DNA from: Saccharopolyspora endophytica
GTDB taxonomy: Bacteria > Actinomycetota > Actinomycetes > Mycobacteriales > Pseudonocardiaceae
Direction: 5' to 3'
DNA: 64,000 nt
Assembly: GCF_018070075.1 (NCBI RefSeq)
Contig: NZ_JAGPXE010000010.1
Span: 186,001-250,000, forward strand
The translations under genes and the position numbers were made by a program. The notes under the pieces were generated by a model, which saw nothing but the letters and a program-made list of their open reading frames with translations, was not told where the DNA came from and searched no databases. Of the stretch, positions 8,649 through 17,199 are shown piece after piece (positions within the stretch are counted from its first letter, which is position 1; each line of letters opens with the position of its first letter).

Positions 8649-9101
8649 GTGGGGATCGCCGACGACGCGGTGGAGATCCGGGCGCGCGGCTGGCGCACGC
8701 TCGCAGCCCTGCACGGCAGGATCGAGACCGCGCTGGAGAAGGCGCTGCAGGCCGACCACGGCCTGTCGGTGGTCGAGTACACCGTGCTCGACGCGCTGAG
8801 CAGGCAGGACGGCTGGCACATGCGGATGCAGCAGCTCGGCCGCGCCACGGCTCTCAGCGGCAGCGCCACGACGCGCCTGGTCAGCAGACTCGAAGACCGG
8901 ATGCTGCTGACCCGGGTGCTGTGCCGCGACGACCGCCGCGGCATCTACACCGAGCTCACCGACGACGGTCGCGCGCTGCTGGACAAGGCCAGGCCCACCC
9001 ACGACGAGATCCTGGAGAGGGCGCTCGCGGAGGCCGAGCAGGTCCCCGAGCTCGCTCCGCTGGTCGAGGCGTTGCACCGGCTACCGCAGCGCGGCGAGTA
9101 G
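8649..9101 (+). CDS. MarR-family transcriptional regulator
   Basis: A 150-residue protein. GTG at 8649 is preceded by GGGAGG at a good distance, so the 30 extra in-frame codons upstream are taken as non-coding. The winged helix spans about residues 40-95, with MRMQQLGRATALSGSATTRL, VSRLEDRMLLTR as recognition and dimer-facing helices, then the wing DDRRGIYTELTDDGRALL, the hallmark of MarR proteins. It should repress the divergent MFS exporter until a ligand binds. Its stop codon is immediately followed by the ATG of the phosphatase-like gene, so the two are one operon. Confidence 0.92.
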   Translation: MGIADDAVEIRARGWRTLAALHGRIETALEKALQADHGLSVVEYTVLDALSRQDGWHMRMQQLGRATALSGSATTRLVSRLEDRMLLTRVLCRDDRRGIYTELTDDGRALLDKARPTHDEILERALAEAEQVPELAPLVEALHRLPQRGE

Positions 9102-9833
9102 ATGCCCGCGACGGCGGCGACCATCGCGGCCCCGGGCCACCGCAACGAGGATCACTTCGCGATCGGTCCCGACTGGGCGTTCGTCCTCGACGGCGCCACC
9201 GCTCCGGCCGGCGTCGACAGCGGCTGCGTGCACGACGTCGTCTGGCTCGTCCGGCGTCTCGGCGGGGCGCTCGCCGAACTGCTCACGACCAGCGATGACG
9301 CGCTCACCGACGTCCTGGCCGAGGCGATCGACCGCGTCCGCCGGGCCCACGCCGACACCTGCGACCTCACCAACCCGAACAGCCCGTCCTCGACGGTGAC
9401 GCTGCTGAGGCTCCGCGACCAGGCGGAACACCTGGTCCTGGCCGACAGCCCGCTGGTCCTCGACGTCGACGGCGAGGTCCGCCCGATCGTCGACGGGCGC
9501 ATCGACCGCCTCCCCAGCTACACCCGCGAAGCGGTGGCCGACCTCCGCAACTCCCGGGACGGGTTCTGGGTCGCCTCAACGGTTCCCGAAGCCGCCCACC
9601 ACGCCGTCACCGGCACGACACCCCCGTTCCGCAGGGCGGCGCTGCTCACCGACGGGGCCTCCCGCCACGTCGACCACTTCGCCCTCACCGACTGGCCCGG
9701 CCTCCTCGACCTCCTCGACGCAGAAGGCCCGGCCAGCCTCCTCGCCGAGGTCCGCCAAGCCGAAACCGACGGCACTCCACCGAGAAGAGCCAAGCACCAC
9801 GACGACGCCACAGTCATCCACTGGACGCCCTGA
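9102..9833 (+). CDS. Compact PP2C-like serine/threonine phosphatase domain protein
   Basis: A 243-residue protein beginning directly after the MarR stop. PP2C landmarks are present in order: HRNEDH with metal-binding E16 and D17, FVLDGAT with D30-G31, LLTDGAS in the middle, and KHHDDATVIHW at the C-terminus (D234, D235). The usual DGHGG is replaced by DGATAP. The set of metal ligands looks complete, so it may be active, though it is close to the minimum length. No membrane or sensor domain. Coupling to a MarR gene is unusual; whether it acts on the regulator or something else is unknown. Confidence 0.75.
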   Translation: MPATAATIAAPGHRNEDHFAIGPDWAFVLDGATAPAGVDSGCVHDVVWLVRRLGGALAELLTTSDDALTDVLAEAIDRVRRAHADTCDLTNPNSPSSTVTLLRLRDQAEHLVLADSPLVLDVDGEVRPIVDGRIDRLPSYTREAVADLRNSRDGFWVASTVPEAAHHAVTGTTPPFRRAALLTDGASRHVDHFALTDWPGLLDLLDAEGPASLLAEVRQAETDGTPPRRAKHHDDATVIHWTP

Positions 9834-9872
9834 CCCACCCGGTCATCCCGGCGGGGGAGGGGTGTCGGTGCG

Positions 9873-10739
9873 TCAGAGGAGGGCGGTGAGGGCGATGGCG
9901 TCGTGCGGAGCGTGGGCCTTGATGTCGTTGTCGAAATAGGCGTAGACGTCGCGAGTTTCGGCCGCCGGGGCCGGGTCGGCGATGGTGTGGTGGGTGGTGG
10001 GTGAGTCGCCCCGGCGCCAGGCGTCGATCAACCGCGCCCAGCGGGCGAGGTCGTCGTCGCCGTAGCCGCTGGCGTAGAGCTCCTCGGCGCCGTGGAATCG
10101 CAGGTAGACGAAGTCGCTCGTGACGTCTTCCAGATGCGGCCAGCTCCCGGCCGCATCGGCCACCACCAGGGCGATGTCGTGCTCCCGCAGCAGTGCGACG
10201 GACTCGGCGGTGGCGAAGCTGGAGTGCCGGACTTCCAGGGCGTGGCGCATCGGCCGGTCCGCGTCGGTCTCGGTGAGCGCCCGGCCGTCCAACCGCTCGT
10301 CGTGCCGCGCGGCGAGGTCGGCCGCCTGCGCGGTGCTGCGCGGAAGCAGCGAGAAGAACTCCACCAACCGCTCCTGCTCGAAGCGCAGCGACGGGGGCAG
10401 CTGCCACAGCATCGGGCCGAGCTTGCCGCCCAGCGCCAGCACGCCGGAGGCCAGGAAGTTCGCCAACGCCGTCTCGACACCGCGCAGCCGCTTCATGTGG
10501 GTGATGTATCGGCTGCCCTTCACCGAGAACACGAAGTCGTCAGGAGTCTGCTCGGCCCACCGCCGGTAGCTCTCGGGCCGCTGCAACGAGTAGAACGACC
10601 CGTTGAGCTCCACGCTGCTCATCCGCGCGGCCAGGAACCCCAGCTCGTCGGCACGCCGCAACCCCTCCGGGTAGAACGGCCCCCGCCAAGGCCCGTACAC
10701 CCACCCGGAAGTCCCGACCCGAACCCGACCACCCACCAC
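9873..10739 (-). CDS. DUF72 domain protein (YecE-like)
   Basis: A 288-residue protein with the DUF72 signature: VRVGTSGWVYGPWRGPFYPE near the N-terminus, the SSVELNGSFYSLQRPESYRRW block, then FVFSVKGSRYITHMKRLR and LGPMLWQLPPS. Family members adopt a TIM-barrel-like fold; their biochemical role is not established. A single gene, convergent with the phosphatase-like gene 40 bases away. Start is one of two adjacent GTG codons. Its upstream region carries the two-unit 24-bp-period palindrome array at 10859-10898. Confidence 0.9.
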   Translation of the reverse strand: MVGGRVRVGTSGWVYGPWRGPFYPEGLRRADELGFLAARMSSVELNGSFYSLQRPESYRRWAEQTPDDFVFSVKGSRYITHMKRLRGVETALANFLASGVLALGGKLGPMLWQLPPSLRFEQERLVEFFSLLPRSTAQAADLAARHDERLDGRALTETDADRPMRHALEVRHSSFATAESVALLREHDIALVVADAAGSWPHLEDVTSDFVYLRFHGAEELYASGYGDDDLARWARLIDAWRRGDSPTTHHTIADPAPAAETRDVYAYFDNDIKAHAPHDAIALTALL

Positions 10740-10858
10740 CCCACGCTAACCCGCACCCGGACCCGAAGCCGGATTTCCGCAGCGAGTCAACATCCTTCGA
10801 CCAAGCCGACCCCCAGAGCGATCCCGAACACCCGGACCTCCCGGTCACCACCAACCCG

Positions 10859-10898
10859 GATTACGGCCGTATTCGGGTACCGGATTACCGGCGTAATC
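10859..10898. repeat. Family B repeat: two 16-bp palindromes with 24-bp period
   Basis: GATTACGGCCGTATTC (10859-10874) and GATTACCGGCGTAATC (10883-10898) are separated by 8 bases, so they start exactly 24 bases apart. The same 16-mer type and the same period recur five times at 45725-45836. The array lies in the 261-base space between the DUF72 start and the 3' end of the hydroxylase operon, about 120 bases upstream of the DUF72 start. Confidence 0.85.
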
Positions 10899-10954
10899 CG
10901 GTCATCCGTGGGCGAGGTGAGGCGGTGTGGGCGCACATGTTGTGCGCAGACGCC

Positions 10955-10990
10955 GAAGGGCGCCTCCGGTGGGTTTCGGAGGCGCCCTTC
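10955..10990 (-). terminator. Strong hairpin 3' of the molybdenum hydroxylase operon
   Basis: A perfect 14-bp stem (GAAGGGCGCCTCCG at 10955-10968 with its complement at 10977-10990, loop of 8) begins 10 bases after the last stop of the operon. No T-run. Immediately beyond it, GCGCACA / TGTGCGC forms a second 7-bp hairpin at 10931-10947. Confidence 0.7.
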
Positions 10991-11000
10991 GGGGTGGTGG

Positions 11001-11822
11001 TCAGCCTGCTCGGGTGTCTGCGGCTTCGAGGGCTCTTCGGACGAGGACCTTGGCCAGGTGGCGGCGGTAGTCCGCGCTGGCCGTGGGCTGGTCCGGGGGA
11101 GAGGTGTTCTCGGCCGCGCGTTCCGCTGCTTCGGCGGGGTTGGCGCCCGAGGCCAGTGCTTCCTCGACGCCTGCCGCGCGCATCGGGGTGGGGCCCATGT
11201 TGACCAGGGCGACGCGGGGGCCCGCGACGGCCACGCCGACGACCGCCCAGTCGATGGCGCGCTTGGTGAACTTCTGGAAGTCCCAGCCCTGCGCGGAGTT
11301 CTTCTCGATCCGGATCTCCACCAGCAGCTCGTCCTCGCCGAGCGAGGTCTCGAAGAAGTCGGTGAAGAAGTCCGTGATCGCGATCTCGCGGGTGCCCGAC
11401 GGGCCCTGGGCGACCAGGACCGCGTCCAGCGCGAGCGCGACTGCAGGCAGGTCCGAGGCCGGGTCGCCGTGGACCAGCGAACCGCCGATGGTGCCGCGGT
11501 GGCGGACCTGCGGGTCGCCGATGGTGCCCGCGGCGTGGGCCAGCAGCGGGGTCTCGCGCTTGAGCAGGTCCGAGTGCTCGATGTCGTGGTGCCTGGTCAG
11601 GGCACCGATGCGGATCTGCGAACCCTCCTCGCGGATGTAGGACAGGTCGCGCAGGCCGCCGACGTCGATGACGACCTCCGGCACCGCCAGCCGCAGCTTC
11701 ATCAGCGGCAGCAGCGAATGCCCGCCGGCCAGCAGCTTCGCGTCGTCGCCGTGCTCGGCGAGCAGGTTCAGCGCCTCGTCGACCGTGGTGGCGCGCTTGT
11801 AGGTGAAGGCGGCAGGAATCAT
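11001..11822 (-). CDS. Molybdenum hydroxylase, FAD-binding medium subunit (CoxM-like)
   Basis: A 273-residue protein starting [20 protein letters not shown], with the two FAD-binding motifs of this family, [14 protein letters not shown] (near residue 32) and [16 protein letters not shown] (near residue 110). It passes electrons between the iron-sulfur subunit and its acceptor. The ATG overlaps the stop of the small-subunit gene by four bases, so translation is coupled. Last gene of the operon before a strong hairpin. Family length is about 285 residues, so it is complete. Confidence 0.92.
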   Translation of the reverse strand: MIPAAFTYKRATTVDEALNLLAEHGDDAKLLAGGHSLLPLMKLRLAVPEVVIDVGGLRDLSYIREEGSQIRIGALTRHHDIEHSDLLKRETPLLAHAAGTIGDPQVRHRGTIGGSLVHGDPASDLPAVALALDAVLVAQGPSGTREIAITDFFTDFFETSLGEDELLVEIRIEKNSAQGWDFQKFTKRAIDWAVVGVAVAGPRVALVNMGPTPMRAAGVEEALASGANPAEAAERAAENTSPPDQPTASADYRRHLAKVLVRRALEAADTRAG

Positions 11823-12292
11823 TCCGCGGCCCCCTGCTTCTCCTTGGCCGCGTCGAGCACGGCTTGAACGATGTTGTGGTAACCGGTGCAGCGGCAGAGG
11901 TTGCCCTCCAGACCGGACCGGACCTCGGCCTCGGTCGGGTCCGGGTTCTCCTCGACCAGCGACACCGAGGCCATCACCATGCCGGGCGTGCAGTAACCGC
12001 ACTGCAGGCCGTGGTGGGTCTGGAACGCGCGCTGCATCGGGTGCAGCTGCTCGCCGTCCGACAGGCCCTCGATGGTGGTGACCTCACTGCCCTCGGCCTG
12101 CGCGGCGAGCACGGTGCAGGACTTGACCGACTCGCCGTCGAGCAGCACCGTGCACGCGCCGCAGGACGTGGTGTCGCAGCCGACGTTGGTGCCGGTCAGC
12201 TCGCAGTCGTCGCGCAGGTACTGGACGAGCAGGGTGCGGTCCTCGACCTCGTGGCTCCGCTGCTCGCCGTTGACGTTGATCGAAACTTGCAC
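11819..12292 (-). CDS. Molybdenum hydroxylase, [2Fe-2S] small subunit (CoxS-like)
   Basis: A 157-residue protein with two iron-sulfur clusters. The plant-ferredoxin-type cluster uses the cysteines of [16 protein letters not shown] plus the following SC, and the second uses [11 protein letters not shown] and [12 protein letters not shown] chose the GTG at 12292 because TTGAGGAGTTCCTTC upstream supplies GAGGAG at 7 bases; the slightly longer frame would begin inside this site. Overlaps the medium-subunit start by four bases. Confidence 0.93.
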   Translation of the reverse strand: MQVSINVNGEQRSHEVEDRTLLVQYLRDDCELTGTNVGCDTTSCGACTVLLDGESVKSCTVLAAQAEGSEVTTIEGLSDGEQLHPMQRAFQTHHGLQCGYCTPGMVMASVSLVEENPDPTEAEVRSGLEGNLCRCTGYHNIVQAVLDAAKEKQGAAE

Positions 12293-12348
12293 GAAGGAAC
12301 TCCTCAACGCTTCTCAGGTGCACTACCTGAACAAGATCAGCGGGTTGT

Positions 12349-14607
12349 CTATGCCTGGTTGATGGACTGCCACACCCGTTCGGGCGTGGTCGGCATGTCG
12401 ATGTGCCGAACACCCAGGTGGGACAAGGCGTCCACCACCGCGTTCTGCACCGCGGGGGTGGCGCCGATGGTCCCGGCCTCGCCGATCCCCTTGGCGCCCA
12501 GCGGGTTCAGCGTGGTGGGCGTTTCCATCGTCAGCAGCTCGAAGCTCGGCAGCTCGGCGGCGGTGATGATCGCGTAGTCGGCGAAGCTGGCGTTCTGCGG
12601 GTTTCCGTCGGAGTCGTAGGAGACCTCCTCCAGCAGCGCCTGCGCCGCGCCCTGCGCGATGCCGCCGTGCCGCTGGCCCTCGGTGAGGATCGGATTGACG
12701 ATCACGCCGGCGTCGTCGACCGTGATGTGCCGCAGGTAGTCGACCTTGCCGGTCTCCACGTCGACCTCGACCACCGCGAGGTGGCTGCCGAACGGGAACG
12801 TCGGCCGGTCCTCCACGAAGTGCACGTCGGCGGCCAGGCCGTCCTCGGCCTTCTGCGCCAGTTCGGCCCACGACACCGTGACGTTGGGGGCGCCGCGCAC
12901 CTGCCACGTGCCGTCGGTGAGCTCGATGTCGGCCTCGTCGCTCTCGATCATCTCGGCGGCCAGCTTGCGGGCCTTGTCCTTGACGTCGACGGCGGCGCGG
13001 TGCACCGCGGTGCCGCCCAGCTGCAGCGATCGCGAGCCCATCGTCCCGACGCCCTTGGGGATCAGGTCGGTGTCGCCGTGCACGACCTCGATCTTGTCCA
13101 GGTCGATGCCCAGCTGCTCGGACACCAGCATCGCGAACGTCGTCCAGTGGCCCTGGCCGTGCGCCGAACTGCCGGTGAGCACCAGAGCGCTGCCGTCCGG
13201 GCGGATCTCGACGTGCCCGGTCTCGCCCTCGGTGTTGTTCGGCGCGGTGATCTCCACGTAGCTGGCCAGGCCGATGCCCAGCTGCTTGGTGGCGCCGTCC
13301 GCGCGCCGCTTGGCCTGCTCCTCGCGCAGCGAGGCGTAGTCGGCGGCGTCCAGGACCGAGTCGAGGCCCTTGATGTACTCGCCGGAGTCGTAGAGCATCC
13401 CGCCCGGCGTCTGGTACGGGAACTGCTCCGGCTTCACCAGGTTCGCGCGTCGCACGTCGGCCGGGTCGGCACCGATCTCGGCGGCGAACAGGTCGATCGC
13501 GCGCTCGATCGCGGCGGTGGCCTCCGGGCGTCCGGCACCGCGGTAGGCGCCGATCGGCGTGGTGTTGGTGACGACCGTCTGCGCCCGCGACTCGACCTTG
13601 GGGATGTCGTAGACGCCGCTGGCCATCATCTGCGTGAAAACCGGCAGGAACGCGCCCATCCGCGGGTAGGCGCCCACGTCCTGCACGATCTCCAGCCGGT
13701 AGGCCTGGACCGTTCCGTCGCGCCGGCCGCCGATGGTGACCACGTGCCGCTGCGCGCGGCCGTGGGTCATCGCCACCAGGTTCTCGCTGCGGGTCTCCAC
13801 CCACTTGACCGGCTTGCCGACCTGCTTGGACACCAGCGACAGCAGCGCGGCCTCCTGCTCGGAGCCGATCTTGGCACCGAAACCGCCACCGACGTCGGGC
13901 GTGATCACCCGCAGCTTCTCCTGCGGCAGGCCGAGGTTGGCCATCAGCTCGTCGCGGCAGGACTGCGCGTTCTGGTTGGACAGCCAGAAGGTGACCTTCT
14001 CGCCCTCCCACGCGCAGGCCGCCGAACGGCCTTCCAGCGAGGCCGCGGCGACGCGCTGGTTGAGGATCTGCTTGCTGACGACGACCTCGCAGTCGGCGAA
14101 CAGCGAGTCGTCGAGTTCACCGGCGGTGCCGATGACGTTGGTGCCCGCTTCCGGGAACACCAGCTTCTCGTCGGCCAGCGCCTCGTCGAGGTCGATCAAC
14201 GCGTCGAGCGGGTCGTAGTCGATCGAGACCATTTCGGCCGCGTCCTGGGCCTGGCCCAGGGTTTCGGCGACGACCGCCACGACCGGCTCGCCGACGTAGC
14301 GGACCACGCCCTTGGCCAGGTGGGGTCGGTCCATGCCGGGCGGGGTGGGGCCGGAGAGGCTGCCGCCCGAGGGGTACGGCGGGAGGTCGACGTCGTCGGC
14401 CGTGAAGACCCCGTGCACGCCGGGAGCCGACTTGGCTTCCTCGACGTCCACTTCGGTGATGGTGGCGTTCGCCAGCGGGCTGCGGACGAAGAGGACGTGC
14501 AGTGCGCCCTGCAGGGCGGGTTCACGCAGGTCGTCCACGTAGGTGCCGCCGACTGTGAGAAGGCGTGGGTCTTCGACACGTTGGACCCGGGTGCCGAGAA
14601 TGCTCAA
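12349..14607 (-). CDS. Molybdenum hydroxylase, molybdopterin-binding large subunit (form II, CoxL-like)
   Basis: A 752-residue protein of the xanthine oxidase family. Recognisable parts are GTRVQRVEDPRLLTVGGTYV at the start, TPDVGGGFGAK in the substrate-channel region, and GAKGIGEAGTIGATPAVQNAV at the C-terminus with the catalytic Glu. The active-site loop reads GAYRGAGRPEA. True (form I) CO dehydrogenases have AYxCSFR with the copper-binding Cys; AYRGAGR marks form II, whose members oxidise aldehydes, purines or other carbon compounds. CO oxidation is therefore unlikely. The start is TTG with GAGG 8-11 bases upstream. First gene of a large-small-medium operon; no maturation genes (CoxD, MobA-like) are nearby. 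Confidence 0.9.
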   Translation of the reverse strand: MSILGTRVQRVEDPRLLTVGGTYVDDLREPALQGALHVLFVRSPLANATITEVDVEEAKSAPGVHGVFTADDVDLPPYPSGGSLSGPTPPGMDRPHLAKGVVRYVGEPVVAVVAETLGQAQDAAEMVSIDYDPLDALIDLDEALADEKLVFPEAGTNVIGTAGELDDSLFADCEVVVSKQILNQRVAAASLEGRSAACAWEGEKVTFWLSNQNAQSCRDELMANLGLPQEKLRVITPDVGGGFGAKIGSEQEAALLSLVSKQVGKPVKWVETRSENLVAMTHGRAQRHVVTIGGRRDGTVQAYRLEIVQDVGAYPRMGAFLPVFTQMMASGVYDIPKVESRAQTVVTNTTPIGAYRGAGRPEATAAIERAIDLFAAEIGADPADVRRANLVKPEQFPYQTPGGMLYDSGEYIKGLDSVLDAADYASLREEQAKRRADGATKQLGIGLASYVEITAPNNTEGETGHVEIRPDGSALVLTGSSAHGQGHWTTFAMLVSEQLGIDLDKIEVVHGDTDLIPKGVGTMGSRSLQLGGTAVHRAAVDVKDKARKLAAEMIESDEADIELTDGTWQVRGAPNVTVSWAELAQKAEDGLAADVHFVEDRPTFPFGSHLAVVEVDVETGKVDYLRHITVDDAGVIVNPILTEGQRHGGIAQGAAQALLEEVSYDSDGNPQNASFADYAIITAAELPSFELLTMETPTTLNPLGAKGIGEAGTIGATPAVQNAVVDALSHLGVRHIDMPTTPERVWQSINQA

Positions 14608-14841
14608 AGCTGCCTCGCAGTCAACAGGATCAGATCACAATAGTTCGGGAACCGACCGAGAGTCTTGTGCTCCGGACTGGGAGCCACAAGACTTGACGCT
14701 TGAAGAAGTCGGCGTGTCGTGGATTCTGCGGGGTGGAAGGTTCACCCAAAGATTCCACCGTTCGGGTGAACCGGCACTCTGACAACGTTGAATGTCACAG
14801 TACGGCCTGACATTGTCGAAGGTTTAGTGTTCGATCACGGC
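14608..14841. promoter_or_regulatory. Divergent promoter region of hydroxylase operon and membrane protein, with two inverted repeats
   Basis: AGTCTTGTG at 14661-14669 pairs with CACAAGACT at 14685-14693; with the adjoining CTCC/GGAG it gives a 13-bp stem around a 6-base loop, interrupted by one extra C. A second perfect 9-bp inverted repeat, GGTTCACCC (14739-14747) and GGGTGAACC (14764-14772), follows. Either could be an operator; the first lies in the expected leader of the large-subunit mRNA. Confidence 0.55.
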
Positions 14842-16653
14842 ATGACCTCGTTCATCCAGCAGCTGTCGGGCCCTGCCCCGACGGACGGCGCGAACCTGGT
14901 CCAGATCCTCATCGCCGCGGGAAGTGCCGGGCTGCTGGCCGCACTGCTGATCGTGCTGGGATACGGCCACCGCACCGGGAAGATCACGGTGCTCGCCCGC
15001 CTCGCCGAACGATCCGAGCACTCCTGGCTGTTCCGAGGACTACCCGGCTGGGCCGCGCTCCCGCTGCGGTTGGCGCTGACCTCGCTGCTGGTGACGCTGC
15101 TCGGCCTCTACTGGGACATCGCGCTGCGCATCACGCAGGGCCGCGGATCCGGACCGCTGTCCAACATCGCGCACTACCCGATCCTGTTCGGGATCTTCGG
15201 TCTCTGCGTCGCCGGCACGCTCGCGATGGTGCTGCCCGTCGGCGAGCACCCGGGCCGCGCCGCCCTGCGCATCACCAAGTGCTGGGAAGCGCCCACCAGC
15301 GGACTCCTGCTGGGTCTCGCCGGTTTCTTCTCGCTGCTGGGATTCCCGCTCGACGCCGTGTGGCAGCGGCTCTTCGGCCAGGACGTCACGCTGTGGGGGC
15401 CCGCGCGGCTGATGGTCATCGGCGGCGTCTCGCTGTCGCTGGTGGCCATGACGCTGCTGGAGCGCGAGGGCAGGTTCGTGCGCACCGGCCGCGCCGAGAC
15501 GATGCGCGCCCTCTACGTCCGACGCGGCCTGCTCTGCGGGGCGCTGCTGGTCGGGCTGTCGGTCTTCCAGGCGGAGTGGGACTTCGGCGTCCCGCAGTTC
15601 CGGATGGTCTTCCAGCCGCTGCTGATCGCTGTCTCCGCCGGGTGCGCGCTGGTCGCCGCGCGGCTGTGGGTCGGGCCCGGCGGCGCGATGCTCGCGGTCG
15701 CGCTGTTCGTGCTCACCCGCGGCGGCATCACCCTGCTCGTCGGGCCGGTGCTCGAAGGACCGGTCGCGGCGATCCCGATGTACGTGGTCGAGGCGCTGTG
15801 CGTGGAGCTGGCCGCGATCGCCCTGGCCCGGCGACCGCTGGCGCTGGGCGTGTTCTCCGGACTCCTGATCGGAACCATCGGCTACACCAGCGAATACCTG
15901 TGGACCGCCGCGGCCTACCGGCTGCCGTGGTCGCCGGACATGCTGCCGGAAGGCGTGCTGATGTCGCTGACCGGCGGCGTCTGCGGCGGCCTGCTCGGCG
16001 CGCTGCTGGTGCGGGCGCTGCGCGGTGAGCTGCCGCCCGCGCGCACGCGCAACGCCCTGTTCGGACTGGCGGTCACCGGGATCGCGGTCGCCGTCGTCAA
16101 CGGGCTGGTCGGCACCTCGCCGGACGGCGTGCGCGCCAGCGTGGCCGTCGACGAGCGCACGAAGCAGGCCGTGGTGCGCATCGAGCCCGCCCCGATCGCC
16201 AAGCACCCGACCTGGCTGACCATCACCGGCTGGCACGGCGGTTCGCTGCACGTCGACCGGCTCACCGAGGTGGAGCCCGGTCTCTTCCGCACCAACCAGG
16301 CGATGCCGCTGGAGGGGCCGTGGAAGACGATCATCCGGCTGCACTCCGGCCGCGCGATCCTCGCGATGCCCGTGTACCTGCCCGCCGACCACGCGCGGAA
16401 CAAGCCCGGCGTCCCGGCGCCGTCGCACTTCACCCGCGACGCGCTGCCGGAGTACCAGCTGCTGCGCCGCGAAGCGGCTCCCAGCGTCCCGGACTGGCTC
16501 TGGCCCGCCGCTTCGGCGGTGGTGGCGGGCCTCTCGCTGGCCTACGTCCTGGCCCTGGGCTGGGGCGGTCAGCGCATCGGCCGGGCCATCTCGGGCCCGC
16601 CGTGCGCCGAACGAACTCGGGCCGCGTCGGGCCTCGCGAGCGAATCGCCGTAG
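14842..16653 (+). CDS. Large polytopic membrane protein of unknown function
   Basis: About 603 residues with roughly 10-12 hydrophobic segments in the first 430 residues, a soluble beta-rich region at about 440-560 (WLTITGWHGGSLHVDRLTEV and following), and one last membrane segment near 565-590. I do not recognise the family. The start is uncertain: ATG 14842 is chosen because it precedes the first membrane segment, but no good ribosome site is visible and GTG 14827 and TTG 14788 are in frame. Divergent from the molybdenum hydroxylase operon, from which shared control can be suspected but not shown. Confidence 0.75.
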   Translation: MTSFIQQLSGPAPTDGANLVQILIAAGSAGLLAALLIVLGYGHRTGKITVLARLAERSEHSWLFRGLPGWAALPLRLALTSLLVTLLGLYWDIALRITQGRGSGPLSNIAHYPILFGIFGLCVAGTLAMVLPVGEHPGRAALRITKCWEAPTSGLLLGLAGFFSLLGFPLDAVWQRLFGQDVTLWGPARLMVIGGVSLSLVAMTLLEREGRFVRTGRAETMRALYVRRGLLCGALLVGLSVFQAEWDFGVPQFRMVFQPLLIAVSAGCALVAARLWVGPGGAMLAVALFVLTRGGITLLVGPVLEGPVAAIPMYVVEALCVELAAIALARRPLALGVFSGLLIGTIGYTSEYLWTAAAYRLPWSPDMLPEGVLMSLTGGVCGGLLGALLVRALRGELPPARTRNALFGLAVTGIAVAVVNGLVGTSPDGVRASVAVDERTKQAVVRIEPAPIAKHPTWLTITGWHGGSLHVDRLTEVEPGLFRTNQAMPLEGPWKTIIRLHSGRAILAMPVYLPADHARNKPGVPAPSHFTRDALPEYQLLRREAAPSVPDWLWPAASAVVAGLSLAYVLALGWGGQRIGRAISGPPCAERTRAASGLASESP

Positions 16654-16768
16654 TGGCCCGTTCGGGGTACGGGCCGGGTGATCGTCTGATGTGGTACTTG
16701 TCACATTTGGCCGTGGCGGGCAGAGTCTAGGCGGAGGTACCACCACCTAGGCGCGAGAGGTGTTCGCG

Positions 16769-17059
16769 ATGGCCCCGACGACGACCGAACTGGCCGAGTT
16801 CCAGCGGGTGCTGGCGCAGCTGCGGAGCAGCGCAGGAGCGCTGCGGCAGCGCTACGGCGACGCCGCGGTGGTGCGCCGGATCCACAACGACATCGAGCGG
16901 CTCGACATCGACGCCGGCGAGCTGTCCGCCGTGGTCCCCACCCCGCGGACCGGCGACGACGCCCGCGACGACGTGGTGATCGTTCCGGACACCCCCTACG
17001 ACCCGTCGCTGTGGCAGGACGCCGACGACGAAGGACTCGGAGGCCAGTTCCGGCACTGA
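16769..17059 (+). CDS. Small conserved protein at the head of the Sdh1 operon (Rv0250c-like)
   Basis: A 96-residue soluble protein rich in charged residues, with a helical first half (TELAEFQRVLAQLRSSAGAL, then RQRYGDAAVVRRIHNDIERL) and an acidic C-terminus. The ATG at 16769 has GAGAGG about 9 bases upstream; a GTG at 16760 overlaps that site and was rejected. In mycobacteria a hypothetical protein of about the same length (Rv0250c) precedes the Rv0249c-Rv0247c succinate dehydrogenase genes; position and size match here, so homology is likely but was not tested by alignment. Function unknown. Confidence 0.75.
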   Translation: MAPTTTELAEFQRVLAQLRSSAGALRQRYGDAAVVRRIHNDIERLDIDAGELSAVVPTPRTGDDARDDVVIVPDTPYDPSLWQDADDEGLGGQFRH

Positions 17060-17199
17060 TCGCCGAGCAAGGCGAGTCGCGCATCCCCAGGGGGCGAAGT
17101 TGCGCCCTTTGGGGGACTACCTGGCGCGGTGCGACCTGATCCACAATGAGCGGCCTCATGCTGAGCACGTCGGACGACTCCTGACAACGAGGTCGACGA

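Noticed and set aside
11823-12002. 60-residue extension of the FAD subunit overlapping the iron-sulfur subunit gene
   Set aside because: The overlap would cover most of the CoxS-like C-terminus; ATG 11822 with the four-base overlap is the normal arrangement.
12349-14607. True (form I) carbon monoxide dehydrogenase
   Set aside because: The active-site loop is AYRGAGR, which lacks the copper-binding Cys of AYxCSFR.
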